Assembly (NCBI GenBank): GCA_033807775.1
Contig: CM066315.1
Coordinates: 4,964,501-5,028,500 of the forward strand
DNA from: Saussurea involucrata
Taxonomy: Eukaryota; Streptophyta; Magnoliopsida; Asterales; Asteraceae
Length of the DNA stretch: 64,000 nucleotides
Direction of reading: 5' to 3'
Position 1 is the first letter of the stretch; every line of letters starts with the position of its first letter. The position numbers and the translations under genes are program-made. This document shows, in pieces, positions 34,761 to 45,901 of the stretch. The notes beneath the pieces were generated by a model. That model saw nothing but the letters and a program-made list of their open reading frames with translations. It was not told where the DNA came from and made no database searches.

Positions 34761-35091
34761 GTTAGAATAGCAGCATACAAGTTAGACTGGTCAGAAGAAT
34801 TAAAGAGTGTTCATCCGACATTTCATGTCTTAAAGAAGTGTTTGTCAGGAGTCGTTGTGACTGTTCCGTTGAGGGGACATCAGTATAGATGGGAGGTTGA
34901 CTTACGTAGAAGACCCGATATAAATCGTGAGCGGTAAGGTTTGCTAAACTAGGAACATAGAAGTTTGACTAGTAAAAGTTCAGTGGAGATATCATAAGGG
35001 ACGAGAGACAACGTGGGAAGTAGAATCAGATATGATGTCCAGATACCCACACCTTTTCGAAAACGGAATTCCGGGGACGGAATTCTTTTGA
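34761..35091 (+). pseudogene. remnant of gypsy integrase C-terminal region
   Basis: One frame (34761 to a TAA near 34944) reads I-A-A-Y-K-L-D-W then S-V-H-P-T-F-H-V-L-K-K-C-L, which matches the H-P-x-F-H-V-S-x-L-K-K segment of plant Ty3/gypsy Pol. A second frame (34972-35091) reads V-K-V-Q-W-R-Y-H-K-G-R-E-T-T-W-E and ends Y-P-H-L-F-E-N before a TGA, the usual chromovirus C-terminal end. The two pieces are in different frames. The segment shows that the interior derives from a real pol gene. Confidence 0.8.
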
Positions 35092-35102
35092 GGGGGGAGT
35101 GT
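35089..35102 (+). promoter_or_regulatory. polypurine tract of the gypsy element
   Basis: TGAGGGGGGAGTGT immediately precedes the 3' LTR and overlaps the stop codon of the integrase remnant. Confidence 0.85.
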
Positions 35103-36831
35103 TGTAATGACCCAGACCTTTTTCGAAGTGTTTTGCGTTTGGTGTGGAGTTTTAAGCAGAAGTAGAAGTTGAGGGGCTAGTTGGTAAATAGGAGTTGGGG
35201 TATAAAAAGGCACAAAACCCTAGAGGACATGCCATTTTCCTGATTTGTGTATGTTTGTTGGCGGCTGATTCTAGAGAGAAAGGGAGGAGAAAAAGGGTTT
35301 TGGTGAAGGTTTTGTGCATTGGATTGAGAGGAGCATCAAGCATTGAAACTGGAAGAAGGATTCAAGATTTGGATTTCGTTCTGCAATCAATCAAACCAGG
35401 TAATTCGAAGCTCAGATTCCTACCTTGTTGCTATGTTTTGATTGTTAGAATGTTAGTGAGTTCTTGCTAAAAGTCATTCAAGACTCCTAAAGAAGGTTAA
35501 GGATCATTAAAACAAGTTTAATCAGTAAAGTTTGTGGAGAAATGGTTATAGATGCTTAAGTAAGTGATTCGTCGCATTATATTACTGATTTCAGAGTGTT
35601 TAGTAAGATTTCGAACCAATTAGTTCACCCAGCAGTCGTCCGGAAACCTTCAAGTATGAAGGTGTCCGGGTGAGTGTCCGGGAAGTTCTTGACCGTAGTG
35701 TAGAAGGTGTCCGGACATAGAGTTGTCCGGAAAATCTATGTCGTCCGGATAAGAGTCGTTGTCCGGGTACTATTCGGTATCCGGAAAAGTGAGGTTATCC
35801 GGTAACCTGTCCGGAAAAGTGTGGTTATCCGGAAATCAGAGGTGTCCGGACATTTTAGTGTCCGGTAAGTAGAAATGTCCGGAAAGTGAGAGTGTCCGGT
35901 AAGTGGTATCCGAACAGTTTGGTTAGTTAGCTTATGTGTTTATCCTTTAACCCAGGTAGATCGTTTGGGGAGTACAGAGCAAAGTAGGAGGGAAGTAAGC
36001 ACATTAGGTGAGTTTTCTAAACTAAAACGCGTGGATTTTAACATGTTTTCTAAAGCAAGTACATGATGAGAAATGTCATGTTTTATTCTTATGCTTTAAA
36101 TTGCATGAAAGTTGTTTACAGTTTTAAATAAGATTTGTGTATGATTTATGGGGCGGGCCTATCCCGTGTATGATTTATGGGGCGGACCTATTCCGTGAAT
36201 GCTTTTATGTGAAAGTTTTATGTGAGATGTATGCATACATTGTGTAGACGTAAATTGGCTAAGTCGGGGGGAGGTTCCGCCAGTACTCACGTCGGGGGGA
36301 GGTTCCGTTTATGCCATGGGAATGAGTCCCAGTAAGGCAGCGTGATACTGACTCGTTGTCACCCTCGGGTGACTTCAGGGTGCCATTTACGGGAGCGGAT
36401 TTATCCGTGAAATATTTTTACTGTTCAGCTTTGTGAAAGTTTATTATTGAAAGTCTTGTATACATTTGAAAGTTACGAGAAAGTTTTATGCAAAGATATT
36501 TGAAAGTTAGAAACTGTTTTTTTTTTAAGTTTTGAGGACTGTCAGGAGGGACTCACTAGACCTCATGGTCTAACCCTCGCATTTTCCAAACTAAACCTTT
36601 TCAGGCAAGCAGATTGCATGAGGCTCAGGTAGTCGAGCAAGAGCAGGATAGAGCACGGATGCAGATAGAGATATCGTCACTCATATTCTAGTAATAGTTA
36701 TTCTCAGTTGTGTATAGGTTGTTTCCGCCAACCTAAGTTGTTTAGTCAGATGTAAAGAAATTTTATGGATCCAGTTTTGTAATTGTTTAATATTAATGCT
36801 AGTTATGCTTAATTTAGACTGGGTTGTTACA
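35103..36831 (+). repeat. 3' LTR of the gypsy element
   Basis: It has the same length as the 5' LTR (1729 bp), with constant offset 6214 and about 11 substitutions seen by eye and no indel. It ends GGGTTGTTACA, then TATAT. Confidence 0.93.
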
Positions 36832-37030
36832 TATATATATATTATATAAAACAAATAAATAAATAAATATTATATAAAACAAATAAATAATATATATTTT
36901 TATATTATATATTTAAATCAAATAATGATTGGTTCGGAATTAAATGCAATCAACACCCCTATTTTTTAGGTGCATTTAGTAATTTTGGGTGTAATTAGCA
37001 CCCCCAAAAAGAAATGCATATAGCACAACC

Positions 37031-38040
37031 TATGGGTGTACAGAAAACCGTCAACCCGCGAAAACCGTCTAACCCAACCCGCTAATAACTCAATTAAACC
37101 CAACCCACGAAACCGCTAACCGCCAACCCGTGAACCCGCCAATTAAGAGGGTTGAAATTGGGTTAGACCTAGCTCAACCCGCCTAACCCACCAACCACTG
37201 CTAATATATAATTATAAAATTATATATATATAATATAAGAATTAAAAAATACTAGTCTATTTTGTTTTTGTAACATTTCCTTCGTTTAGCTAAATGAACA
37301 ATGGTCTCGTTCTTCATTTACGTTCATGAAGCTGTAAAATGATTAATTAAATTAAATTATGTTTTTAGGATTCTCTTTTATCCCTCTTATTTACCCGATT
37401 TTTAGTTTTGTTATGTTAGTTTTTAGGAACAAAATGATGATTAAGAGTGGTTGTTTTTTGTTCATTTACGTTCGTTCGTTTATGTTCATTTACGTTCGTT
37501 CGTTTAACATCTTAATGTACGAACATAAACGACCACTAACGTAAGTGAAGACGATCAAACACATTTTCTATAACGAACGAACATGAACACAAAAAAACGT
37601 TCATTTACCGTTAGTGTTTTTTTCGTTTGTTGGGTAAAGTTAAACGAATGAACATAAACAAACCTCCGTTCTTGTTTGTTGCGTTTATAGCCTTAATAGT
37701 CATACTTGATTGATCATTTGGGTGGCCTGGACATCTATTATTCAAAAGTTTGAAGTATTTTATTGATGATTTGAAGTACATGATTCGAAAACTTAAAAAT
37801 TAATTATATATTTGGATGATTTTAATAATTAATAACTTCGTTTTGTATATATTTTTAGTAGTATTTGTCGTATTTCATTTCTCATTTTTATGTCTACTAC
37901 GAAACCGCTCAACCCACCACAACCCGCAAGGGTTGGGTTGGGTTATACTTTTGAATGGTTTGGGATTTTTCAAACCGTCATAATTGGGTTGGGTTGTAAA
38001 AACGTCCCAAACCGCCCAACCCAACCCGTGTACACCCCTA
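37031..38040. mobile_element. non-autonomous hAT-like element (1010 bp)
   Basis: Ends TATGGGTGTACA and TGTACACCCCTA are inverted. An 8-bp duplication GCACAACC / GCACGACC (one mismatch) flanks it at 37023-37030 and 38041-38048, the size expected of hAT elements. The arms are rich in the phrase CCAACCCG/GGGTTGG. The interior (37210-37880) is AT-rich, with repeated CGTTCGTTCGTTTA phrases and no transposase. Confidence 0.78.
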
Positions 38041-38048
38041 GCACGACC

Positions 38049-38632
38049 CTTTAATTTAAACAACATTTAAGGTCATGGATTGGATTCCAGTGAGAGTATG
38101 TTATGGTGAAAACCATAAGAAAATATTTGGACCATGGATCGATCATAATTGAAGATCAACACTAACGAGATGCACCGGATCACTTTCTTACGCTTCTCAG
38201 TTCTCACCTTACGATCCTTCGTGTTAAGGTTATATTATATACCTAGATGACCCGACAATGCCACACATATTTTTTGGGGGATTGGCCAAATTTGGTACTT
38301 GTTTGTGTTCATGAAAACTGGTATAAACAGATTCTCTATCGTATCGATGAATCAACGAATCTTAAAGCATAATGATGATTCCGATTCTTGTCTTCAGATT
38401 GAATGTAACCTGTTCCTAAACCTAGAATCATGACTCGAAACCCCCAAATTTCTACCGTGGTTCATATATTCATTGATTGAATCAAATAGTTGTTCAATCA
38501 GAAAATTGCAATCAGAATTGAAATATGGTTGATAATCAAACCCTAGGTATCATTAAGATCAGTTATGTACAATCAAATCCACAAAAGAGGAAGACGAAGA
38601 AGAACAGATCGTAATACAAAATGCTACTCAAT
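38049..38632. other. intergenic, downstream of the 38633 gene
   Basis: No gene or repeat was recognised. The part nearest 38600 is probably the 3' untranslated region of the minus-strand gene. Confidence 0.5.
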
Positions 38633-39157
38633 CTAACACAACATATTACTCCGATTACCATCAAAATCCTCCATATAATCATAATCATAACCTAATTCAC
38701 CCCCACATTCATGTAAAGTTTCAAGAGCAAGCTCTAATTGATCATCCAGATACCTATTTAACAAACTAAATTCCGTTTTTACCTGTCTTCCGCCTTCTAC
38801 ATCGTCCTGACGCCGTGGCGGTGGCGGTGGCGGTGGTTGAGGAGCAGCCGATTTCAACCGACGACGGCGGCAGAGGCGGAAACAGACCTCGGCGGCGCAA
38901 AGGAAGGGGAAAGTAGCGCATATGATAGGGATGAGTAAAGGAGAACAGAGAAAGAGTATGAAATAACGTAACCGGTGACCGTTGAGCCAGGATGTGAGAA
39001 TCAAAGCCATCGCCGCCGTCGGATTGTGTAATTGGGCGCCGGCGGCGGCAGCAGTATCATAATCGTTATCCTTGATGATCAACAAGGGTTTTTGACGATC
39101 GGTTTGGAAGTTGAGTTGGGGTTTACATGAACCAGAAAATAAGAAACAATCGCACAT
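38633..39157 (-). CDS. single-exon membrane protein of unknown function (174 aa)
   Basis: The ORF starts at ATG 39157 and ends at TAG/TAA-type stop by 38633, with no break. Residues about 64-92 form one strong hydrophobic segment (F-I-L-F-L-C-S-P-L-L-I-P-I-I-C), followed at once by a basic stretch R-R-R-R and a proline run, so the C-terminal half is likely cytosolic. The tail has a conserved-looking part (L-L-N-R-Y-L-D-D-Q-L-E-L-A) and an acidic end. A TATA-rich stretch lies about 80 bases upstream, and composition is higher in GC than the surroundings, as for a real gene. I do not recognise the family. It lies outside any transposon I can define, next to the DUF936 gene on the same strand. 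Function is unknown. Confidence 0.7.
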   Translation of the reverse strand: MCDCFLFSGSCKPQLNFQTDRQKPLLIIKDNDYDTAAAAGAQLHNPTAAMALILTSWLNGHRLRYFILFLCSPLLIPIICATFPFLCAAEVCFRLCRRRRLKSAAPQPPPPPPPRRQDDVEGGRQVKTEFSLLNRYLDDQLELALETLHECGGELGYDYDYMEDFDGNRSNMLC

Positions 39158-39235
39158 GATCCGGTTAAGCTAATTTGGGGTTTTGCTTTTGCTTTCAGGC
39201 GTAGTAACCCCTCTGGGAAGTTATATACATATAAC

Positions 39236-39250
39236 AAATATATATAAAAT
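39236..39250 (-). promoter_or_regulatory. possible TATA box of the membrane-protein gene
   Basis: On the minus strand TTATATATATTTG lies about 80 bases upstream of the ATG at 39157. The surroundings are AT-rich, so chance occurrence is possible. Confidence 0.4.
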
Positions 39251-39259
39251 ATAGTTTTT

Positions 39260-41187
39260 ATATACGGGTCGGGTTCCAATTAGAAATGCTAAATATGGTG
39301 AGAAACGTGAGAAGTGGTTATCAACCGTTGGATGAGAAATGGACGAACATTATGATGAGATGCACCGAAATAAAATTTTATATCATGTACTAACCAATTA
39401 TACTTGGTATCAACTAAATTGGTACCAATTTTTTTCAGTTGATACATGTTGGTAGAGTTTTGTACCATCATCTCAAAAAATTTAAGTATGAATTAATTAA
39501 AGTGACATCTTTACCAACTAGATCTAGATGCACTAAACACATCGAGCATTAAAATATAGCATGTTGATATGCGTTGTAGTACCATTTACCCCTACCTATA
39601 CAAACATTCACTAATAGTCTAATACAAGCTACAATTGAAGACTGAGAATGGACCATGGAGAGTGGAGGTGTAAGCGCGTTATTAAAGTTGTTAAGGATAA
39701 GCGAATGAATTAAATCAAGTTCTATATATCAATTCGTATTACAATTTAACAAAATGTAAAACAAGATAATTTGAAATTTTATAAATTAAAATATGTTGTA
39801 TTATTGATTAAACTTTAATTAATAAATGATTAAAAAAAATAAGTCGGTACAGTACGATATTATCGTGATACATGACCTCCAATACCACGTACCAACCAAG
39901 TTTAGATAGTTGGTACAATATACCAACCAATTAGGTTAATTGGTACCAATTAAATTGATCCGATTGGTACGAGAATTGGTTGATTTGTCTTTGGTACAAA
40001 ATTGACACCCCTAAAAATATCATTACAAGTTTTGGAGGGTCAAAAGTTGGCTTTCTAAAAAGTTACTTTTTAAAAGTATATATAGAATTTATACAAGGTA
40101 AACGAAACATACACACAAACAATCCTCACTTTTGGTGAGAATGAAAACCTTAACATTTAGAAAGGTCGATTTTTCGGATACCCGGAGCAAAAGCTCTTGG
40201 GTTCAGTTTGTACATTCTTAGATTATATACAATGGTATTTTATAAAAATTTAGTTTATTTAGCTACGCATCTGTTTTCAAATATGTCATTCTCAGTTAAA
40301 AACGCTTATTCCATCTATGAAAAAACAATCTTAAACGAAAATCTTCAATCTATACATATATATTGATCCACCAAGTCAACTTTATCTTTACGGTAGTTAA
40401 TGGAAAACCAACCAAACAATCCTAACTTCTAATTTGTTACAAACAAACTTATTTGATGAACCCAACCCAAACTAAATCGAAAACTCAATTGGTTTTTAAG
40501 TTTTATAAACTGTCGTGGCTGGATTGGAAAAGGGCTAAGCTCAAATCAAGTCAACTCAACCTAACCCAATTCAATGAGATGACCAAAATTTATATATCAT
40601 ATGAGCTCTTATTTTGTGATAACATTACTTTGTATCATATGGATTGGATTGGTTCAAATATTTTTGTTCTTTCTTTTAGATGATTATAATCTTTTTGGTT
40701 GTTGTTAAGTACCAACCTTAGACTTAGTGAGTTTAATGGCACTCATATTTTATTCGGTCAATTATAAAATACTGTTTGGTAGTGGCTTAATTATATAAAA
40801 AATGACTTATTCAATAAGCTTATATGGGACTTTACAGAAAGCCAAAGTTTTTTTTTTCTCTTTTCTTCCAACTTGTCCTCCCAAGTCCCAAGTAAAAAAC
40901 ATGATCTATGGAAAAAAACCCTCTCAAACAAATACCTAGACATCTTTTATCCACTAACAACATACAAACAACAAAATTCATCCTTCTTTTTGCACATAAA
41001 CCTTTATTCGTGAGAAAACAATGAAGACAATCTTCATATATGACTATAACTAACAACAAGATACATGAACTTATGCCAAAACCATGACATGTCTCTTAAA
41101 GAAATCATGTGCTTTTATAGCAACTCATCAAACAATATTTGACACAACTATATTCTCTTAAAAAATCACACACCAACCTATAAAAAT
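39260..41187. other. intergenic, no gene recognised
   Basis: The sequence 39850-40010 (GGTACCAATTAAATTG, then AATTGACACCCCTA) resembles 28660-28730 and is probably a piece of a MITE. A fragment at 40735-40830 (TTTGGTAGTGGCTTAA) resembles the Harbinger-like element at 44992. The last 150 bases are probably 3' untranslated region of the DUF936 gene. Confidence 0.5.
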
Positions 41188-44111
41188 TCAAGGGTTTTTC
41201 ATTTTAATCCTCAATTTTCTAGCAATTTGTGTTGCTTTTGGATGCACTGGTCTCTTGCTAGAATCACATTGTTCAACTTCAACCCAATTGATCACCTTCA
41301 ATATAAGCGATTGAGGAACTTTCTTAGCATCCGAATCCATGTTTCCTTTCGATTTCTTCATACCCTTTTCCAATGCTTTCTCCAAAAACTCCATGAACCA
41401 TTTCCCAGCCTCGGTTTCAATCTGCATCCCAAGTTTAATGGTATTGCTTAGGCTGCAACAAGACCCCGGATTCTTGTTTTCATCGGTGTCCAACACTTTC
41501 GCCTTTTGATTCACATGTGAAGGTCTCAATTGCTTCACCAAATTCGACGATTTCTGATCATTTTGTTCGGGGAAGGCTGCGATTGACTTGTATAATGCTG
41601 TTCGTCTCTTGGATGCACTATTCACATCTGAATTGTTGTTGTTGTTGTTGCTGTTGTTGTTCATGATTTCATGTAAAATTGGTGTGTCTTCTGCAGAGAT
41701 TTGAGACTTGTTGGAAGAATCACCATCTTTTGCTGTTTCTGTTGCAGCTTTAATGGATGCCATTTCGGTTACTGCTTGAACAATTTGGCTATGGAAATCA
41801 AGAAACTGGTCGAAACAGTCGGATGGATTTTCGGGTTTTGCTGATTTGCTCAAATTAGATAGATTCCTACAAGTTGTATATATAACACAAGTATGAAGTT
41901 AGCTTGATTCCCATGAAGATTAAAAGATGAATCTTGACAAAAAAAGCTAAAAGTTACGCATACTTGAGAGACCGAACGAGAGTTTCAGTGGCTGAGGCCT
42001 CTCTAAGTGCTTGGAGGGCAATCTTTTGAGCTGTTTCTCGTTGTTGGATGGCTTCCTGAAGTGATATTGTGTTTATATAAGATCAGAAAAATCAAGAAAT
42101 TTGATATGGGATTGCTGAAAAATAGCATATTTTGCAGTCTTGAAGGTGCTTCCTGAAGTGATATTGTATATAATATCATAAAAATCAAGAAATTCAATAT
42201 GGGTTACTGAAAAGTAGTAAAATTTGCAGGTGCTTCCTGAAGTGATATTGTATATGATATATCATAAAAATCAAGAAATTAAACATGGGGTTACAAAAAA
42301 ATAGTAAAGTTTGCAGTCTTGAAGGTGATATTGTATATTTGTATATGATATCATAAAGAAACAAGAAATTCAATATGGGGTTACTGAAAAGTAACAAATT
42401 TTGCAATCTTGAAGGTACTTTCCCCAGAAGACCAAGTTTATATTGTATGTAAAATAAAAAAAAAATCAAGAAATTCGATATGGGGATTACTGAAAAAATA
42501 GCAAATTTTGCAGTCTTTGAAGGTGCTCCCTGAAGTGACGTTAGAAAGATCAAGAAATTTGATATGGTTACTGAAAAATAGTAAAATTTTGCAGTCTAGA
42601 AGGTACCTTTCCCAGAAGGCCAAGCTTTCCTGGTAAATTAAATGATAAGCTGTTGTTGGAAGATGAATCACCATATGGAGATTCTTGTTGTGAAGCCATT
42701 TTTGAGTTCGAATAGTTCTTCGTCTCTGCACCTGTACCGGGGGAAGACAACACTCGTGTGTTTCGTAAACTTGGAGGCGGAGTTGTGCTTTTCTTTTCCT
42801 GCAAAGATGAACTCAAGATCACCCCTTTTTGAAGCTACATTTTGTTGCAAAAAGATTCTTCATTTTGCATTTCTTGAATAGTATATTTGACAGTTTATCT
42901 CAATTGCAGGTTTATGGTTACAAATTATGTCAACTACATTTAACATTTTGTTGCAAAAAGATTCTTCATTTTCATTTCTTGAAAATTATTTTTGACAATT
43001 TATCTCAATTGCAGGTTTCTGGTTATAAATTATGTCAAGTTAAGCTACATTTTGTTGCAAAAAGATTCTTCATTTTGCATTTCTTGAATAACATATTTGA
43101 CAATTTATCTCAATTGCAGGTTTATGGTTACAAATTATGCCAAGTTAAGCTACATTTTGTTGCAAAAAGATTCTTCATTTTGCATTTCTTGAATAGTATA
43201 TTTGACAATTTATCTCAATTCCAGGTGTCTGGTTATGAATTATGTCAAGTTAAGCTAAATAGTTCACTATGATCAATAATAAAGTTTTGAAGAAATTAAG
43301 TATATATCAAAGAGGAAGATGTACCTACAGCTGTATTAAAGGGACTTCTTAGAATCTTTGCATCTCTATCACAAATTGTACTTTTACTCCTTGAATACTT
43401 CATCATAGAAGTGTTAACAACACAGCTTTTTCTGATGGCAGGACTTTCCATAGTTTTCGATAACAACCCCCCACCGGCAGAGGCTCGAATCCCTCCATCT
43501 TTCTCTCCTGCTTTCCCTCTGATCACCGGAGACATCGGAAAATTAACCCTCATTGCAGACCTCCGTTTCACAGGCGTACATTGATCGAAATCCAACGGAC
43601 ACGGTTTTAACACCATTGGTGATGCACAAACCCCATCTTCCCCTTTTTGTCCTGTGCCCCAAGAACCTCTTCTAGGTGCACAAGATTTTGTATTTGAGTT
43701 CAAATTCAAAACCCCCTTTTGCTCAGTCTTCTCCCCTTTCCCTCTCAAACCCATCAACGGTTCAGGCGTTCCAACAAACGGGTGGCGGCCAGGAAGCGGT
43801 TTCGCGCCTTTGGCTACAGGAACAGGAGAACCAGGCTCCAAGTTTTCGACGTAAATGAACTGGCCGAGCTGCATTATGTTGCTGAGAACAAGATCGTCTT
43901 GTTCGAAAGGCAAACTAACGTAAACTGAGTGAGAAGAATCGGAAACTTTAATGTAAAACCCATGTTTTGGCCATAGATCCTTCTCATCAAGATCAGCTGG
44001 AACGATATCTGTTACTTGTAAAAGCGAACTCCGATGTTCACTTGTTGGCTTCACCCCTGAATTCATCCCATTAAGAAGCTTCAACAAGACCCCTGGTGCC
44101 AGTGCAGCCAT
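41188..44111 (-). CDS. DUF936 family protein, four exons (about 581 aa)
   Basis: Proposed exons on the minus strand are 44111-43329, 42798-42607, 42055-41964 and 41866-41188, which together give 1746 nt in frame. Exon 1 starts M-A-A-L-A-P-G-V-L-L-K-L-L and holds the conserved DUF936 N-terminal domain (residues about 1-115; K-D-L-W-P-K-H-G-F-Y-I). Exon 2 ends in L-P-G-K-L-G-L-L-G-K. Exon 3 carries Q-R-E-T-A-Q-K-I-A-L-Q-A-L. Exon 4 begins the N-L-S-K-S-A-K segment and includes the C-terminal helix block (W-F-M-E-F-L-E-K-A-L). Splice borders are GT/AG; the exon 1 donor GCT|GTAGGT was chosen because the nearby TAG|GTACAT would break frame. DUF936 is plant-specific; from memory, Arabidopsis CORD members act on cortical microtubules. 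Function here is inferred. Introns 1 and 2 consist largely of tandem repeats. Confidence 0.88.
42056..42606 (-). repeat. tandem repeats filling DUF936 intron 2
   Basis: Units of roughly 80-100 bp repeat several times. On the minus strand several units contain CACTTCAGGAAGC, the same sequence as the true acceptor of exon 3, and one (42420-42440) repeats the exon 2 end and donor region (CTTGGTCTTCTGGGGAAAGT). The array thus carries copies of the splice borders themselves. Confidence 0.85.
42834..43258 (-). repeat. tandem repeat of about 105 bp, 4 copies, in DUF936 intron 1
   Basis: ACATTTTGTTGCAAAAAG recurs at 42837, 42943, 43047 and 43151, spacings of 106, 104 and 104. The array fills most of the 530-bp intron. 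A plus-strand open frame of 147 codons across it is a by-product. Confidence 0.93.
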
Positions 44112-44991
44112 ATCAACAAAATTGATCGATAAAATTTGGGGATTTTTAAAAGAAAACCCTAATTGATCATACGCTTCAATTCAATCTGTTTTCAGAAAAC
44201 TGAAAACAAAATCATTAACAAACGAAACGCTCAAGAATGAAAGAAAGAAGGATTGGATTAATTGTAGAAGAAAAGATTTAGGTTTTGATCGAATTCGTTG
44301 GGAATGATTTGTGTTTAAGAGGGAAGATTGAAAGAGCGGATGACAACGGTAACTAAAGGGGTGTGAAAGGGACTGAATTTTTTAAATGGCAACGTTTTGG
44401 AACGTTAGAGATAGACGGCCAACGGTCATATTTTGGCCATGTTTTAAAGATTCTTCAGGAATATAAATTCTTTTGTTCAACATTTTCCATTAAATTTACT
44501 TTTTTTTTTCATGAATAAATTAATTTGTAGATTTTTACAAACTAATAATTTAAATAATTTATTAGCGGGATGTTCGGATAAAAATGCTGATGGGGTAAAA
44601 ATGAAAAGTTACCATATGAATTATGAAAAAAATTCAGGAAAAAATCATTTAAAAATGTATATATGAACCGACGTTATGAATTATTCATATTGGTTCACAT
44701 ATACATTTTGAAATGACTTTTTAAGTGATTCATATATGAATATTTCTATGTGAACCAATCTTAGCCCTTGATTGGTATTAACTATGTGAACCCAATAACT
44801 GGTGTTAACTATGTGGACCAATCTTAGCCCTTGATCCTTGAAATATACGGACGCATTTTATTTGGCATTTTTTTGGATGTTAAATACCACTTGATTGGTT
44901 ACTTTTTATTGGCATTGGAAGCACATTAGCCGATACAAAGCTAAATGATAGCACCCACTTTTGCTGATTCAGTGGTTCGTTCTATGACTTA
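44112..44991. other. upstream region of the DUF936 gene, no other gene
   Basis: The first 250 bases are probably promoter and 5' untranslated region of the minus-strand gene, without a convincing TATA box. At 44640-44760 a diverged inverted repeat (TGAACCGACGTTATG / TATTGGTTCACATATA) can form a long hairpin; it may be a small degraded MITE. Confidence 0.5.
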
Positions 44992-45898
44992 GGGCCTGTT
45001 TGTTTTTGGCTTAATGGCCTGTATGGCTTATTCGGTCAGCCATACAGGGGTGTTTGGTAGTGGCTTAATGAAAAATGGTGAGCTTACCGAATAAGTTGAG
45101 AAGAGATCCCTTTATCTACTCAGCCATCATTATTCCCATTTTACCCCTACATCATTATCCCTACAACATCTGCAGGTTTGGTCACTTCGATTTTGGCAAT
45201 TTCTCCTTCTCCGTTTTTAGAGAGAGAAAGTGTGAGAAGAAGAGAGAGAGAACAAAATCTTCAATCTGTAAATGAAGCGATTGATGTATTGTTGTTGTTG
45301 ATGACGACGATGATGCTTTGTTAATGGAGGAATGAATCTGAAACAAGCACCGGTTTTGTTTTGGTTGATTTATGGAATTAACTGAGGATTTGGAGGGTGC
45401 GATCTTGAAGAAACAATAATTTGATGTGGATGAGATTATTGAGTGGATTATTGCTGGTGTTAAACGTGGAATGAATTCGGATATAGAGGAAGTGAGAGAG
45501 GTGGAGGGAGGGTTTGTGGCGAGGATTTTGGTTAGGGTTTCAGTGATTTCAGAAGGATTTAAGGGAGGTTTTGGGGGAGAAGACGATGTGTTCATCATCC
45601 CTGTGTTTTTGCCTGTTGGAAATATCGGACGACCACCAAAGTTTAAAATTATGCAGAAAAGGATCACAATATATCCAAAACGGTATAGCTTCTAACACTT
45701 ATGATGTCAAAGTTTGGCGAAATTTTAATAAAAACATCATAAATCCTAAGAAGGGGTAAAATAGTCATTTCTGACGTTCAGCTCGTTTGTTCAGCACGAC
45801 AAACAAACAGCAAGATATCAGAATCCAGACAGACAGACAAATCCAGACAGACATCTATATCCACATAGGACTTAATGAAAAACCAACCAAACAACCCC
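44992..45898. mobile_element. PIF/Harbinger-like element (907 bp)
   Basis: It starts GGGCCTGTTTGTTTTTGG and ends CCAACCAAACAACCCC, inverted and imperfect, with TTA on both sides (44989-44991, 45899-45901). No transposase. The interior contains a minus-strand open frame that may be a captured gene piece. Confidence 0.72.
45182..45667 (-). pseudogene. possible captured gene fragment (PPR-like N terminus)
   Basis: A 161-codon frame lies wholly inside the Harbinger-like element. It contains S-E-I-T-E-T-L-T-K-I-L and S-E-F-I-P-R-L-T-P-A-I-I-H-S-I-I-S-S, phrases that recall the segment before the first repeat of some plant pentatricopeptide-repeat proteins. No PPR repeat itself is present and the rest is serine-rich and unrecognised. 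The similarity is from memory and weak. Confidence 0.3.
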
Positions 45899-45901
45899 TT
45901 A

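Larger units (their letters stand above)
28889..36831 (+). mobile_element. young gypsy LTR element with decayed interior (7943 bp)
   Basis: Two 1729-bp LTRs flank 4485 bp of interior. The target duplication TATAT lies on each side (28884-28888, 36832-36836). A tRNA-Met primer site follows the 5' LTR, and a purine tract precedes the 3' LTR. By eye the LTRs differ at about 11 positions (about 0.6%), mostly C/T. The only protein trace is the C-terminal part of a gypsy integrase just before the 3' LTR. It must therefore be moved by proteins of another copy. Confidence 0.93.

Noticed and set aside
33432..34780. Antisense ORFs of 95-138 codons in the gypsy interior
   Set aside because: The sense strand is purine-rich, so few stop codons arise on the other strand; the proteins have no recognisable features.
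27366..38056. Large TIR element enclosing the young gypsy element, as a firm call
   Set aside because: The inverted similarity between 27366-27470 and 36900-37030 is diverged and no target duplication was found, so it is only mentioned as possible.
42829..43272. 147-codon plus-strand ORF
   Set aside because: It crosses the four-copy intron repeat of the DUF936 gene on the opposite strand and only reflects the repeat.
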